Under the pieces are notes generated by a model that saw nothing but the letters and a program-made list of their open reading frames with translations, made no database searches and had not been told where the DNA came from. A DNA stretch of 64,000 nucleotides, taken from contig CAYTEO010000007.1 in the NCBI GenBank assembly GCA_964436825.1, forward strand, positions 1-64,000. Reading direction: 5' to 3'. Positions within the stretch are counted from its first letter, which is position 1. Each line of letters opens with the position of its first letter. Positions 34,525-45,785 of the stretch are shown piece after piece. The translations under genes and the position numbers were made by a program. The DNA is from CAYTEO01 sp964436825 (GTDB lineage Bacteria; Krumholzibacteriota; Krumholzibacteriia; LZORAL124-64-63).

Positions 34525-37434
34525 CTACTTCGTCAGCAGCATCTTGCGGGTGACGACGTCGTCTCCCGCCTGGATCCTGTAGAAGTAGGTGCCGGAGGCG
34601 ACCTGACGGTCGTTCTCGTCGCGGCCGTTCCACACCGCGGTGTGGGTGCCGGCCGGCATGTTGCCGTCCACCAGCATCCGGACCAGCTTGCCGTCCAGCG
34701 CGTAGACGCCCAGGCGGACGTGGCGCTGCTCGGGCAGCCGGTACTCGATCCTCGTGCTGGGGTTGAACGGGTTGGGGTAGTTCTGCGCCGCGGCGAAGGT
34801 GCGCGGCAACGCGCCCTGGCCCGGCGCCATCGCCACGGCCAGGTCGGCGTTGTCGGCGCCGCGGGCCGTGATCACCGGCGCGGTCTCCAGCGGCCGGTCG
34901 AAGGTCAACCGGACCAGCTCGCCGCCGCCGGTGAAGGTCAGGCCGCGGCCGATCAGGGCCAGGCTCAGGTCCAGGCCCTTGCGCTCGATGTTGCGCAGGA
35001 AGACCGGACCGGACTGGCGATCCAGCAGCTCGCCCGCTGCGATGGAGCAGCCCGCTCCGGCTGGCAGCGGCGCCACGATGCGGATCCCCTTCAGGCCCTC
35101 GCTCCCCTCGTCCAGGCGCAGGACCCAGGTCCGGTCGTCCAGGCGGTCCCAGACCAGCACGATCGGTCCCTCGACGACGACCGGCGCCTGCTTGAGGCCG
35201 ACGTTGCCGTAGTTGAGGGCGAAGATCATCAGGTCCTCGAAATCGATGACGCTGTCGGTCAGGGGGATGCCGTACCCGCTGTGGTCGTCGGTGGGGCCGA
35301 CGTCCACCTCGTTGTCGTAGCCGGTGTCGCCGTCACCGAGGCCGAAGGTGGCGCCCATGACGGTGATGTCACCGCTGTCCACGTCACCGTCCGGGGTCGC
35401 CGGGTCGACGTCGCCCAGCCAGTAGTTGGTGGCGCGATCGTTGGCGGCGGCGGGCGGTCCGTAGTTGACCGCCGCATCGACGGCGAAGACCTCGTAGTAG
35501 TAGACGCCCCGGCCGGTGGTCATGCCGTTGTCGATGAAGGTCAGCGTGCCGGCGGTGACGGTGCCGGCCAGCTCCCATTCGGCACTGGCGACCGCCGCGT
35601 TGCGATCGGCGGGCCGGGCGGGGATGGTGCTGCCGGCCAGGTCGTCATACTCGGGATAGGCCGAGGTGCCGGGTGTGGTGTCGTACCAGAGGCCGCGGTA
35701 GACCTCGTAGTGGTCCACGTCGGACTCGTCGGCCATGGCCCAGGAGACATGGACCTGCTGGTTGCCGGGGTCGGCGGTGATGCCGGTGACCGCGGGCGGG
35801 GCGGTGCAGTCGACGGTGATCGTCGTGTTGGTCACGTCGGCGAAGATGTCGCCGTTGTCCGGGTCGCGCAGCTTGTAGCTGTCGATCGAGACGTTCGCCG
35901 TCCCGTCGCCGACCGGGTGGAAGGTGACGGAGAACAGCGGCGCACCGGTCTGCAGGCCGGCCGTGGTGCCCAGGATGGCGTCGTTGATGGTCAGCGTGCC
36001 GTCGCCGTTGTCGACGACGTCGAAGTAGTGCTCTCCGATGGCGCCCAGGCTGCCCGCGTCGGCGACGTCGGCCACGCCGAACGAGACCTCGGGCCCGGCG
36101 CTGATCGTGACGGCGTAGCCCTTCAGGCCCGGCGCGCCCGGCTGGGGCGTGTAGGTGAAGGTGACGACCTTGTCCGTGCCACAGTTGATGGGCGACGTGT
36201 CGGCCGGCACCGCGGCCAGGGCCGTGCCGCCGGAGAGCCAACCCTCGGCCAGGGCCATCGTGCACTCGCCGCCGATCTCCGGATAGTGGTTCCCGCTGCC
36301 GTAGACCCAGGCGCCGCTGGCGTCCTGGGTGGCGGCGATCCAGACGGCGCCGCGGTAGGCGGCGGTCATCGTCGCCGTCGTGTGGGTGAGGTTCTCGTAG
36401 AGGGCCTTGACGGCATAGGCGGTCGCCTGCCCTTCGGCGTCGTTCCAGGCCGCGTCAGGCGGGTACTGGGCGCCGTACTGGTCGCTGAACGAGCCGTCGG
36501 GGTACTGGCAGTCCAGCAGGGCCTGCTGCAGGGCCGGCAGCTCGTCCGTGTGGACACCGGCGGTGGCGAAGGCGCGGATCAGGCCGCTGACGCCGATGTC
36601 GTACCACCAGTAGTCGGGGGTGGCCCAGTTGGGATCGAACCCCTGGCTGTGGCCGAACGGCTCGAAGTAGCCGGGGTTGGCGTTGAAGCTGTCCTGCCAC
36701 AGCACCTCGGCTGCGGCCACAGACTCGGCGGCATAGCCGTTGCCGGGGAAGGCTACGTCAAGAAGCATCAGTCCCTCGACCCACGGGGCGGTGTCCCAGG
36801 GGATGATCCCGTTGGCGTAGCCTTGACCGGCCCGCATGTCGCGGATGTACGTGGCGATTCCGGCACCGCCGCCGTGGGCGGTGTCCTGGTAGTTCCAGAT
36901 GGCCAGGGCGGCGTTGCGGTAGACGGACGGATCGGCTACGCCGGGCAGGTCGGCGAAGTGGAGCAGGAAGATGATGTCCGGACCGGAGCGCACCTCGGTG
37001 GGCCCCCGCGAGACGATCATGTCCGCGGCGTCCTGCATGGCGGTGAAGACGGCGGGCGTGGGGTGCTGCAGGTAGCCCCGGTAGAGACCCTGCGCCGTGA
37101 CGCCGTAGAGGTTGGGAGCGCTGGCGCCCGCGGAGTGGGAGAAGGTCGTCATGACCCAGTCCCAGCCGCCGTCGTCGGGATCGGTGTCGGGGTCGCCGTT
37201 GCCGGCGTTGTCCTCGGTGACGTCGGCCTGCATCGTCACCAGGTAGGCGGCGCCGGCGTCCATGGCCGCGGGCAGGTCGGTCGGATCACCGAACGCCTTG
37301 TCGGACAGCGGTCCCGGTGCGGTCTTCGCCTGGAGTGTCTGCTCGAACGGCGAGGCGACCGGATGGTCGGCCCACGCCAGGCCGGCCACCAGCATCAGCG
37401 GCAGTGTCAGCAGTGGTAGGAAGCGTCGAATCAT
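34525..37434 (-). CDS. large secreted multidomain protein: helical barrel, FN3, dockerin-like and FlgD-like modules
   Basis: A 969-residue exported protein. The order is: signal peptide (1-20); helical-repeat region resembling an alpha/alpha toroid (about 45-400, with repeats such as AYLVTMQADV and YRGAVWIAATQDASGAWVYG); cohesin-like sandwich (about 415-545); FN3 domain (about 550-655); dockerin-like double segment with GDVDPATPDGDVDSGDITVM and FEDLMIFALNYGNV (about 660-740); a second cohesin-like domain (about 745-860); and a C-terminal FlgD-like sorting domain (about 880-969: YPNPFNPSTRIEYRLPE, GTYFYRIQAGDDVVTRKMLL). GGAGGG precedes ATG 37434. The toroid may bind or cleave polysaccharide, but no catalytic residues are recognised. 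Confidence 0.8.
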   Translation of the reverse strand: MIRRFLPLLTLPLMLVAGLAWADHPVASPFEQTLQAKTAPGPLSDKAFGDPTDLPAAMDAGAAYLVTMQADVTEDNAGNGDPDTDPDDGGWDWVMTTFSHSAGASAPNLYGVTAQGLYRGYLQHPTPAVFTAMQDAADMIVSRGPTEVRSGPDIIFLLHFADLPGVADPSVYRNAALAIWNYQDTAHGGGAGIATYIRDMRAGQGYANGIIPWDTAPWVEGLMLLDVAFPGNGYAAESVAAAEVLWQDSFNANPGYFEPFGHSQGFDPNWATPDYWWYDIGVSGLIRAFATAGVHTDELPALQQALLDCQYPDGSFSDQYGAQYPPDAAWNDAEGQATAYAVKALYENLTHTTATMTAAYRGAVWIAATQDASGAWVYGSGNHYPEIGGECTMALAEGWLSGGTALAAVPADTSPINCGTDKVVTFTYTPQPGAPGLKGYAVTISAGPEVSFGVADVADAGSLGAIGEHYFDVVDNGDGTLTINDAILGTTAGLQTGAPLFSVTFHPVGDGTANVSIDSYKLRDPDNGDIFADVTNTTITVDCTAPPAVTGITADPGNQQVHVSWAMADESDVDHYEVYRGLWYDTTPGTSAYPEYDDLAGSTIPARPADRNAAVASAEWELAGTVTAGTLTFIDNGMTTGRGVYYYEVFAVDAAVNYGPPAAANDRATNYWLGDVDPATPDGDVDSGDITVMGATFGLGDGDTGYDNEVDVGPTDDHSGYGIPLTDSVIDFEDLMIFALNYGNVGLKQAPVVVEGPIVLVWDRLDDRTWVLRLDEGSEGLKGIRIVAPLPAGAGCSIAAGELLDRQSGPVFLRNIERKGLDLSLALIGRGLTFTGGGELVRLTFDRPLETAPVITARGADNADLAVAMAPGQGALPRTFAAAQNYPNPFNPSTRIEYRLPEQRHVRLGVYALDGKLVRMLVDGNMPAGTHTAVWNGRDENDRQVASGTYFYRIQAGDDVVTRKMLLTK

Positions 37435-37849
37435 GTCGTTCCCTCCAGTTGGATACGGTTTCGCCTTCATGTTTACGGATGGGCGAGAAGGAAGAGAGCT
37501 CGAGATGGCGCTCCTGGACATCCCCCCTTTCGCGACGGCGAGAGATTCTGACGACACCGACCGGCACGCGGCATGCGGCGGCGCGCTTGCGACGATACTC
37601 GATGCATCCTGGGCAAGAGTCGGCGGGGCGAGAGTGGCCGACAGGAGCGATCGGGATGACACCCCCGCGTCACCCGAAATGCTATTCAATCACATCTTCA
37701 CCCCGCCTGTCAACCCACAGGCGGCTATTCCCGCCTGTTCAAGGCCCTTGCCAAGCGTGAAGGATTATGTCATCATCTCAAGCGACCCCCGCCTCTCGCC
37801 CCGTTCGTCTCTCGCCCACGGGACATGACCATCGCGGAAGGACGTCGAC
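37435..37849. promoter_or_regulatory. 415-base divergent region with inverted and direct repeats
   Basis: This region separates two divergent secreted-protein genes. CCGCCTGT (37703-37710), loop CAACCC, ACAGGCGG (37717-37724) is a perfect inverted repeat. A further copy of CCCGCCTGT followed by TCAA begins at 37730, just after it. Base composition is lower in GC than the flanking genes. No convincing gene or tRNA is seen. Confidence 0.5.
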
Positions 37850-38392
37850 ATGTTGCGCTGTCGGCCATGGCGCCTGCCGGCCGTCGTCTCGATCCTGCTC
37901 GCCGTGGCGATCGCGGGCGGCGCGCGGGCCCAGACGGTCTCCATCGTTCCCCACGTCGCCACGCCCGTCGGTTCGCCGTTCGAGATCTACGTCCACCTCG
38001 ACACGGACGGGTTGGCGCTGCAGGGCGTCGAGATACGGATCGGCTTCGAGCCGTCGCTCGTCTCCCTGCAGCAGGTCGTCGCCGGGGACTGGTTCACCAG
38101 CTCGGGGTTGCCCTTCTACTTCCACGACTACACGACGCCGGGAACGGCCGAGATCCACTTCACCGGTGCCCTGCTGGGAGACACCTCGGACCGCAACGGC
38201 GTGCTCGGGATCTGCCGGTTCACGGCCGTGGCGGTCGGTGTCTCGCCGCTGACGTTCCTAGACTGGGACGTGCGGGGCGCGGCGAACGAGGACGTGGGAG
38301 CCGCGCACAGCACGGGTGACCTGATCGTCATCGAGGAGGCCGTCGCGGCCCGGACGCTGACCTTCGGGCAGGTCAAGGCGCTCTACAGATGA
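37850..38392 (+). CDS. exported single cohesin-like domain protein
   Basis: A 180-residue protein with a signal peptide (about 1-27) and one cohesin-like beta-sandwich: VSIVPHVATPVGSPFEIYVH, GVEIRIGFEPSLVSL and EIHFTGALLGDTSDRNGVLG. Unlike its neighbours it has no FlgD-type sorting domain and ends in FGQVKALYR. The GGAAGGA ribosome-binding site eight bases upstream supports ATG 37850. It is transcribed away from the large dockerin-like protein, so the two might be partners; this is inference from context. Confidence 0.75.
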   Translation: MLRCRPWRLPAVVSILLAVAIAGGARAQTVSIVPHVATPVGSPFEIYVHLDTDGLALQGVEIRIGFEPSLVSLQQVVAGDWFTSSGLPFYFHDYTTPGTAEIHFTGALLGDTSDRNGVLGICRFTAVAVGVSPLTFLDWDVRGAANEDVGAAHSTGDLIVIEEAVAARTLTFGQVKALYR

Positions 38393-38393
38393 A

Positions 38394-38420
38394 GAGCCCG
38401 GGCGCCGGGCGCCCGGGCTC
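38394..38420. terminator. bidirectional terminator
   Basis: GAGCCCGGGCGC (38394-38405), loop CGG, GCGCCCGGGCTC (38409-38420): a perfect 12-bp stem directly after the cohesin gene stop, facing the convergent M14 gene. Confidence 0.7.
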
Positions 38421-38449
38421 CATCGTCCCACCGCTGGGCGGTCTCGCCG

Positions 38450-40204
38450 TCACGGCAAGGTGACGGTCACCTCCCGCCGCCCGCACTTCAGGCCGTCGTA
38501 GGCCACGGTCACCTCCGCGCCCTTCCGCCCTGCGACGATCCACTCCAGGTCGCGCTTGCCGAACGGGTCGATCCAGGTCGGGATGACCGCGGGCCGGTGT
38601 TCCCGACGCTCCACCTCGTCGAACCAGGGGTCGGCCAGCACGCCGCCGGTCACCACGGTCACGCCCTTGCCCGTCAGCGTCGCCTGGTCGAGGCGGACGA
38701 TCCTCTTGCCGCGGGCCCGCGCCGAGAGGGTGGGCAGCCCGCCCCGGTTGACCGCCCGGGCGCGGACGCGGTAGAGGCCGTCGCCCAGGTCCTCGACCCC
38801 GGTCACCGACAGCTCCAGCCGCGGGGCCTGGCTGGCCGTCCAGACCACGTACATGGCGTTGCGGTGGACCAGCTCCGGCAGCATGAACGGCGGAGGCATC
38901 CGCGTGGTGAAGGTCCGCCAGCCGCCGATCTCGATGTCGCCGTAGGTGGGGTGGTGGAAGGGGTGCCAGTCGCTGAACATCTCGCCCAGCATCAGCCGGT
39001 CGTTGAACTTCTGCTTCTCCAGGTCGCGGGGACGGTGGCTCCAGATGGTGCCGTCCTTGCCGTTGGGCTTCTCGTTGCGCGACTTGTAGGCCAGCTGGGC
39101 CGACATGAACAGCTCGCCCACGAAGCACGGCACGCCCAGGCACTGGTACATGAACTCGTCGAAGTCGCCGTGGGTCGTGTAGAGGTCCTGGCTGGAGACC
39201 AGGTACCGGTAGCCGGGCACGACGCGTTCGCCCTCGCGGCCCAGGTAGTCGAAGACCTTCAGGTCGTCCGGCGGGATGGGGGGCGAGAGGTCCGACCCGG
39301 GGCCGCGCAGCCACATGCCGCCGAAGTTGTGGAAGTTGAAGCCGAAGCAGATGTTCGGGTGCGCCTCCAGGAAGGCGGCGATGGCGCGGGTGTCCGCGGC
39401 GCTGAACGGGTAGTCGCCGGCGCCGTTCTGGATGTACTCCGGCTGCCACTGGAAGCCCCAGTTGCGGTTCATGTCCAGGTAGCCGGGGACGTCCTCGTTG
39501 ATCCTCCCGTCGCCGTCGTTGTCGATCCCCTCGGCGCCGAGCAGGGTCCATTCCCCCTGCTCGCCCGGCTTGACCCGCACCATGACCCGCGGGTCGTCGG
39601 GATCGGTGCGCCACTGGCCGAACGGGTCGCGGATCCGCATCTGGAGGATCCGGCCGTCGCCGTCCAGGTCGTCGTAGTCGTCCTCGTCCAGCAGGCCGTC
39701 ATGGTCGTCGTCGTGGGGGACCCGCGCGGTGCGGCCGATGTTGTAGCCGCCCGGATCGGTGAAGAAGCGGGCGCGGCTGTCCACGTTGACCGTTGGGACG
39801 ATGTAGAAGACGGTGCTGTCGACGATGGCCTTCATCCGCGGCCAGCGGTCGTACTTGTCCAGCAGCTGCCAGGCCAGGTAGAGACAGACCTCGGTGGCCT
39901 GGATCTCGTTGCCGTGGATGGCGCCGTCGACGTAGACGGCCGGCTTGTTCATCTCCTCGCCGGTGGCGGGGTTGTTGATCGTCAGCTCCCAGATGTCCCG
40001 CCCCTCCTCGCTCTTGCCCAGCGACTGGAGGCTCGTCAGCCGCGGGTAGGCCTCGTGGAGGGCATGGAGGATGGCGGTGACCTCCTGCTGGCTGTAGTAG
40101 CGGTCCCACTGCAGGTGGTGGACGTCGATCTCCGGCGCGGCGAGCGCGGTCGTCGCCAGGACGAGGCAGGCCGCCGCGGCGGCAAGGTGCAGGACGCGGT
40201 TCAT
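38450..40204 (-). CDS. M14-family zinc carboxypeptidase, exported
   Basis: A 584-residue exported peptidase: signal peptide (1-22), then an M14 catalytic domain. Zinc ligands His97 and Glu100 lie in GAIHGNEIQATEV; the third ligand is probably the His in FGFNFHNFGG, and the catalytic Glu probably lies in VPCFVGELF. An Asp-rich insert (HDDDHDGLLDEDDYDD, then LDGDGR) sits inside the catalytic domain and looks calcium-binding. The C-terminal part (about 450-584) is a beta-sandwich accessory domain. It probably trims peptides in the periplasm or outside. Its ATG overlaps the stop of the upstream M14-like gene (ATGA). Confidence 0.9.
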   Translation of the reverse strand: MNRVLHLAAAAACLVLATTALAAPEIDVHHLQWDRYYSQQEVTAILHALHEAYPRLTSLQSLGKSEEGRDIWELTINNPATGEEMNKPAVYVDGAIHGNEIQATEVCLYLAWQLLDKYDRWPRMKAIVDSTVFYIVPTVNVDSRARFFTDPGGYNIGRTARVPHDDDHDGLLDEDDYDDLDGDGRILQMRIRDPFGQWRTDPDDPRVMVRVKPGEQGEWTLLGAEGIDNDGDGRINEDVPGYLDMNRNWGFQWQPEYIQNGAGDYPFSAADTRAIAAFLEAHPNICFGFNFHNFGGMWLRGPGSDLSPPIPPDDLKVFDYLGREGERVVPGYRYLVSSQDLYTTHGDFDEFMYQCLGVPCFVGELFMSAQLAYKSRNEKPNGKDGTIWSHRPRDLEKQKFNDRLMLGEMFSDWHPFHHPTYGDIEIGGWRTFTTRMPPPFMLPELVHRNAMYVVWTASQAPRLELSVTGVEDLGDGLYRVRARAVNRGGLPTLSARARGKRIVRLDQATLTGKGVTVVTGGVLADPWFDEVERREHRPAVIPTWIDPFGKRDLEWIVAGRKGAEVTVAYDGLKCGRREVTVTLP

Positions 40205-42255
40205 CGCCGACCTCCCTTGCTGTCGGTGGCTTCGAGGGTGACCGTCGCGCTCCTGGTTCCCAGCGACGGGGCCGACGCGGTGACGGTCAGCCGGGTGCCG
40301 GGCTTGCCGTGGACGACCCAGGTGACCGTGGCGCAGCCGCCGGCGGGCAGGGACGGGACGACCCGGCGGGGGCGGCCGTCCAGCAGGCGTCCGCCCTCGA
40401 GGGTCACGACGACCGGCGGGATCCGCCGGGTGCGCTTGCCCATGGCGGTGGGATAGGGGAGCCGGCCGGTGTCGGGCAGGACGGCGGTCAGCTCGAAGGC
40501 GCCGCCGCCCAGTTCCCTTGTCCGCAGCTCCAGCTCGCCCAGGCGCGGCAGCCAGTCCGGCAGCTCCAGCAGCAGCGGCACCTGTTTCGCCAGGAGCGAG
40601 TCCAGCAGCGCCGCCGGCGGGTTGCGCAGGGCGAACGGATCGGGCCCCCCGACCAGGGCGGTCCGGCCGTCGGCCAGCGTGACCTCGCGCCACTCGGCCC
40701 AGGTCGCCCGCCCGTCGGTCAGCTCCGGGTGCGCCTGCGCGAAGGCGGCCAGGGCGGCCAGGTCCGGGTCGACGCCGCCGGCCTCCTTCTTCTCGGCCTG
40801 CTCGCGCATCATGTCGGCGATCTTCGCCGGGGTCAGCATGCCGCCCTGCAGGGCGCCGACGACCATCTCCGGGGTGACCGACGGGGGGGCGTCGTAGGCC
40901 TCGAGCATGGCGGCGATCCGCTCGGTCCCCAGGGCGACGATCTCGTCGGCGGTCATCTTCTCCAGGTCGTCGGGAGTGAGATCCTGGCCGCCGTCCTCGG
41001 ACTTCCGTTCCTGCTTGGGAACGGTCCAGAAGTCGATCGCCAGCGACGGCACCCCGAGCTGGTAGTAGGCCCACTCCTCCAGCGAGCCGCCGCGCACGGG
41101 CGCCGGGTCGACGCGTCCGCCGTCCAGGCCGATCTCCTTCAGCCGGTCGGCGTAGTGCTCCGAGAGGGCCTTCCACCAGGACAGGTCGTCGCCGTGCGGG
41201 GCGGTGGGGATCCCCAGGCCCAGGAACGACAGGACGTCCTCGGCGGTCAGGTCGCGGTTGCCGGTGAAGTCGCGGCCCATCTCCACCAGCTCGTCCAGGG
41301 TGTACTTCCTGTCCGGATCGAGTCCGGTCTCCTCGGCCAGCCAGCCGGGGATCTTGTACTTGTCGCCGCCGGCCTTCGGCTTCTTCCCGCCGCCGGGCAC
41401 CTCGGCCAGCGTGTTCGTCTCGCCCAGGGTCAGCACCAGGGCGATCTCGGGGTGGTCACAGGCGAAGCGCAGCAGCGACCGCGTCTCGGGGGCGTAGGCG
41501 GCCCACGGCCCGGCGTCGGTGGTCCAGTGCTCGAAGCCGTGGGGGAAGTTGCGGCCCGGCACCACGCCGCCGGCGCCGTCCTCGTTGAACTCGCCGTCGC
41601 CGTCGTCGTCGTCCCCCTCGACCAGCTTCAGGTAGCGGCCGTGCTCGCCCCGCTCCGGTTTCGCCTCCCGGGGCAGCCGGGGCGACTCGTCGGTCAGCAG
41701 CCAGCGGCCCTCCGGGTCGGGCACCAGCATGAGGCGGACGACCCCGTCGCCGTCCAGGTCGTCGGCGGGGTCCTCGCCCGTCAGCCCGTCCGCGTCGTCG
41801 TCCCGTGGCTGGTCGTTGCGTCCGTCGGCGACGCGGACCGGGGCGAAGAAGCGCGCCGCCCCGTCGGGGTCGAGACGCGGCACCAGGTACCAGGTCAGGC
41901 TGTCGGCGCGGTCCGTCGGGCGGTCGCCCCGTTCCAGCAGGCGGCGGGCCAGCTCCAGGGCGGCCTCGGTGCCCAGGGGCGAGACGCCGCGGGGATCGCC
42001 GACGACCAGCACGGCCGCCGTCTCCAGACCGCCGGTGTCGACCGCCGGGGCGATGGTCAACAACCAGACCGGGCGCTTCCCGGGCGAGGTGGCCAGGGTG
42101 GACAGCGTGGCCCTGTCGTCGTGGCGGGCCATCACCTTCAGGGCGGTGGCCAGGGTCTCGTCGTCGGAGTAGGCGCCGCCGGCGCGGCAGGAGCCGGGCA
42201 GAGCCCAGACCGCGGCGACCAGCAGCGCGAGCAACAGCGGGAGGAATCGAGTCAT
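40201..42255 (-). CDS. M14-like protein lacking catalytic residues (probable pseudopeptidase)
   Basis: A 684-residue exported protein with a signal peptide (1-25). It aligns by order of motifs with the neighbouring M14 peptidase: the DxDxDG insert (DDDADGLTGEDPADDLDGDG), PGRNFPHGFE opposite DMNRNWGFQW, and a C-terminal beta domain. However, the HxxE zinc motif is replaced by VVGDPRGVSPLGTE (about 84-97), the third His segment reads LTLGETNT, and the catalytic Glu segment reads VPSLAIDFW. It is therefore probably not a zinc peptidase. It is translated first and coupled to the intact enzyme by ATGA, suggesting a regulatory or substrate-binding subunit. Confidence 0.75.
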   Translation of the reverse strand: MTRFLPLLLALLVAAVWALPGSCRAGGAYSDDETLATALKVMARHDDRATLSTLATSPGKRPVWLLTIAPAVDTGGLETAAVLVVGDPRGVSPLGTEAALELARRLLERGDRPTDRADSLTWYLVPRLDPDGAARFFAPVRVADGRNDQPRDDDADGLTGEDPADDLDGDGVVRLMLVPDPEGRWLLTDESPRLPREAKPERGEHGRYLKLVEGDDDDGDGEFNEDGAGGVVPGRNFPHGFEHWTTDAGPWAAYAPETRSLLRFACDHPEIALVLTLGETNTLAEVPGGGKKPKAGGDKYKIPGWLAEETGLDPDRKYTLDELVEMGRDFTGNRDLTAEDVLSFLGLGIPTAPHGDDLSWWKALSEHYADRLKEIGLDGGRVDPAPVRGGSLEEWAYYQLGVPSLAIDFWTVPKQERKSEDGGQDLTPDDLEKMTADEIVALGTERIAAMLEAYDAPPSVTPEMVVGALQGGMLTPAKIADMMREQAEKKEAGGVDPDLAALAAFAQAHPELTDGRATWAEWREVTLADGRTALVGGPDPFALRNPPAALLDSLLAKQVPLLLELPDWLPRLGELELRTRELGGGAFELTAVLPDTGRLPYPTAMGKRTRRIPPVVVTLEGGRLLDGRPRRVVPSLPAGGCATVTWVVHGKPGTRLTVTASAPSLGTRSATVTLEATDSKGGRR

Positions 42256-42502
42256 GTAGGGCCTCGACAGGTTGAGGGGTCATGCAGTCGCGCCGTGGCG
42301 CAGGGAGAAGAACGCGCCTCGGCGCTGGCGACGGGCGGCGGGAGTCGACCCGGCTGCCTCGGGACCAGTACGTGCCAGGATAGCAAGGGTTGCCGGTATC
42401 CTACAACCTGGCACTCCTGCCATCGCCGATCCGGCCGATGCCGCGTAGCCGCACCCTGCAACCCGGCAGGTCGAGCGGCTCCGGCAGGGAATCATGACCA
42501 TC

Positions 42503-42543
42503 TGTCGCGACATCGGGACAGGCGCTGGCGTGATGTCATGACA
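42503..42543. promoter_or_regulatory. paired TGTC-NN-GACA palindromes upstream of clpB
   Basis: TGTCGCGACA (42503-42512) and TGTCATGACA (42534-42543) are perfect 10-base palindromes of the form TGTCRYGACA, starting 31 bases apart (about three helical turns). The first one recurs exactly at 61336-61345 upstream of hemE. Candidate binding sites for a dimeric regulator. Confidence 0.45.
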
Positions 42544-42592
42544 GTTTGTCGCTGTTCTTGGCCGGGGAAGCACAGCTGGCCATTCATTCGTC

Positions 42593-42619
42593 GTAACATA
42601 CATGGTCACAGTATGTTAC
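42593..42619. promoter_or_regulatory. 9-9-9 inverted repeat upstream of clpB, CIRCE-like geometry
   Basis: GTAACATAC (42593-42601), 9-base spacer, GTATGTTAC (42611-42619): a perfect inverted repeat ending 82 bases before the clpB start. The arm and spacer lengths are those of the HrcA operator CIRCE, but the bases differ. Probably an operator for a heat-shock regulator. Confidence 0.6.
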
Positions 42620-42701
42620 CAGGTTGATGCCAGGTCCCCGATCAGGAACGGTTCCTGCCTCTCCCGGAGTGCTGAACAATCCAATTGAGGAGGAACCGAA
42701 G

Positions 42702-45413
<2,712 letters not shown>

Positions 45414-45433
45414 TCGGTCGTCGATCGGTTGCA

Positions 45434-45468
45434 AGACGGCCGGGGTACCGCGGGTGCCCCGGCCGTCT
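45434..45468 (+). terminator. terminator after clpB
   Basis: AGACGGCCGGGG (45434-45445) pairs perfectly with CCCCGGCCGTCT (45457-45468) across an 11-base loop, 20 bases after the clpB stop. Confidence 0.75.
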
Positions 45469-45578
45469 CCGTCTCCCGGCACGCGGACGATTCGCCGTTG
45501 TCCGCCCGGCCGGCTCGTCATGCCATCAGCCGGCAGGGCTCCGCGCTCCCGGAGACCGTCCTCCCCGGCGAGCGCGGC

Positions 45579-45658
45579 GGCTCCCACGGCCTGGGCGGTC
45601 ACGGGAGCCGGGCGGGTTGGGTCCCGCCGCACGCGGCACGCCCGAGAGGAGGTGATCC
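45579..45658 (+). promoter_or_regulatory. hairpins and perfect extended Shine-Dalgarno sequence
   Basis: Stem GGCTCCC/GGGAGCC (45579-45585 / 45603-45609) and stem GGCGGG/CCCGCC (45611-45616 / 45623-45628) are followed by AGGAGGTGATCC (45647-45658). That 12-mer is the exact complement of the conserved 16S rRNA 3' tail, a far longer match than at any other gene here. It precedes the 15-codon frame at 45663. Confidence 0.5.
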
Positions 45659-45662
45659 AGTC

Positions 45663-45710
45663 GTGAGTTCGGACCAATACGGCATCGTGGTGGAGGTGGC
45701 GCCCCTGTAG
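45663..45710 (+). CDS. possible 15-residue peptide behind a perfect ribosome-binding site
   Basis: GTG at 45663 opens a 15-codon frame ending TAG at 45710, encoding (M)SSDQYGIVVEVAPL. The start lies ten bases after GGAGG and four bases after AGGAGGTGATCC. No family is recognised and coding cannot be shown from one sequence. It could be a leader peptide for the structured RNA that begins inside its 3' end. The alternative is that the extended motif is not a translation signal at all but an anti-Shine-Dalgarno-binding decoy. Confidence 0.35.
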   Translation: MSSDQYGIVVEVAPL

Positions 45711-45771
45711 GGGGACGCTGCGGCCTGTGGCCAGGGAGTTTCCCGCCGGAGCAGGGAAACCCAGCGCCACC
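45695..45771 (+). ncRNA. candidate structured RNA element, multi-branched
   Basis: An eight-bp closing stem GGTGGCGC/GCGCCACC (45695-45702 / 45764-45771) encloses three local hairpins: CCC-N4-GGG (703-705 / 710-712), GGCC-TGT-GGCC (45722-45732) and GTTTCCC-N9-GGGAAAC (45738-45744 / 45754-45760). It does not match tRNA, SRP, cobalamin or c-di-GMP riboswitch consensus as I know them. In GC-rich DNA some stems arise by chance, but four nested perfect stems in 77 bases is notable. Confidence 0.35.
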
Positions 45772-45785
45772 GACGCCGATGCACA

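Larger units (their letters stand above)
42256..42701. other. 446-base region upstream of clpB, no gene seen
   Basis: It lies between a minus-strand M14-like gene and clpB, so it holds divergent promoters. It contains three short palindromes, listed separately. No CIRCE consensus (TTAGCACTC arms) and no convincing promoter hexamers were recognised. Confidence 0.5.

Noticed and set aside
45695..45771. A tRNA or tRNA-Sec-like cloverleaf in the 77-base element
   Set aside because: The overall branching is suggestive, but neither strand has the GTTCRA T-loop, an acceptable anticodon arm or the expected arm lengths.
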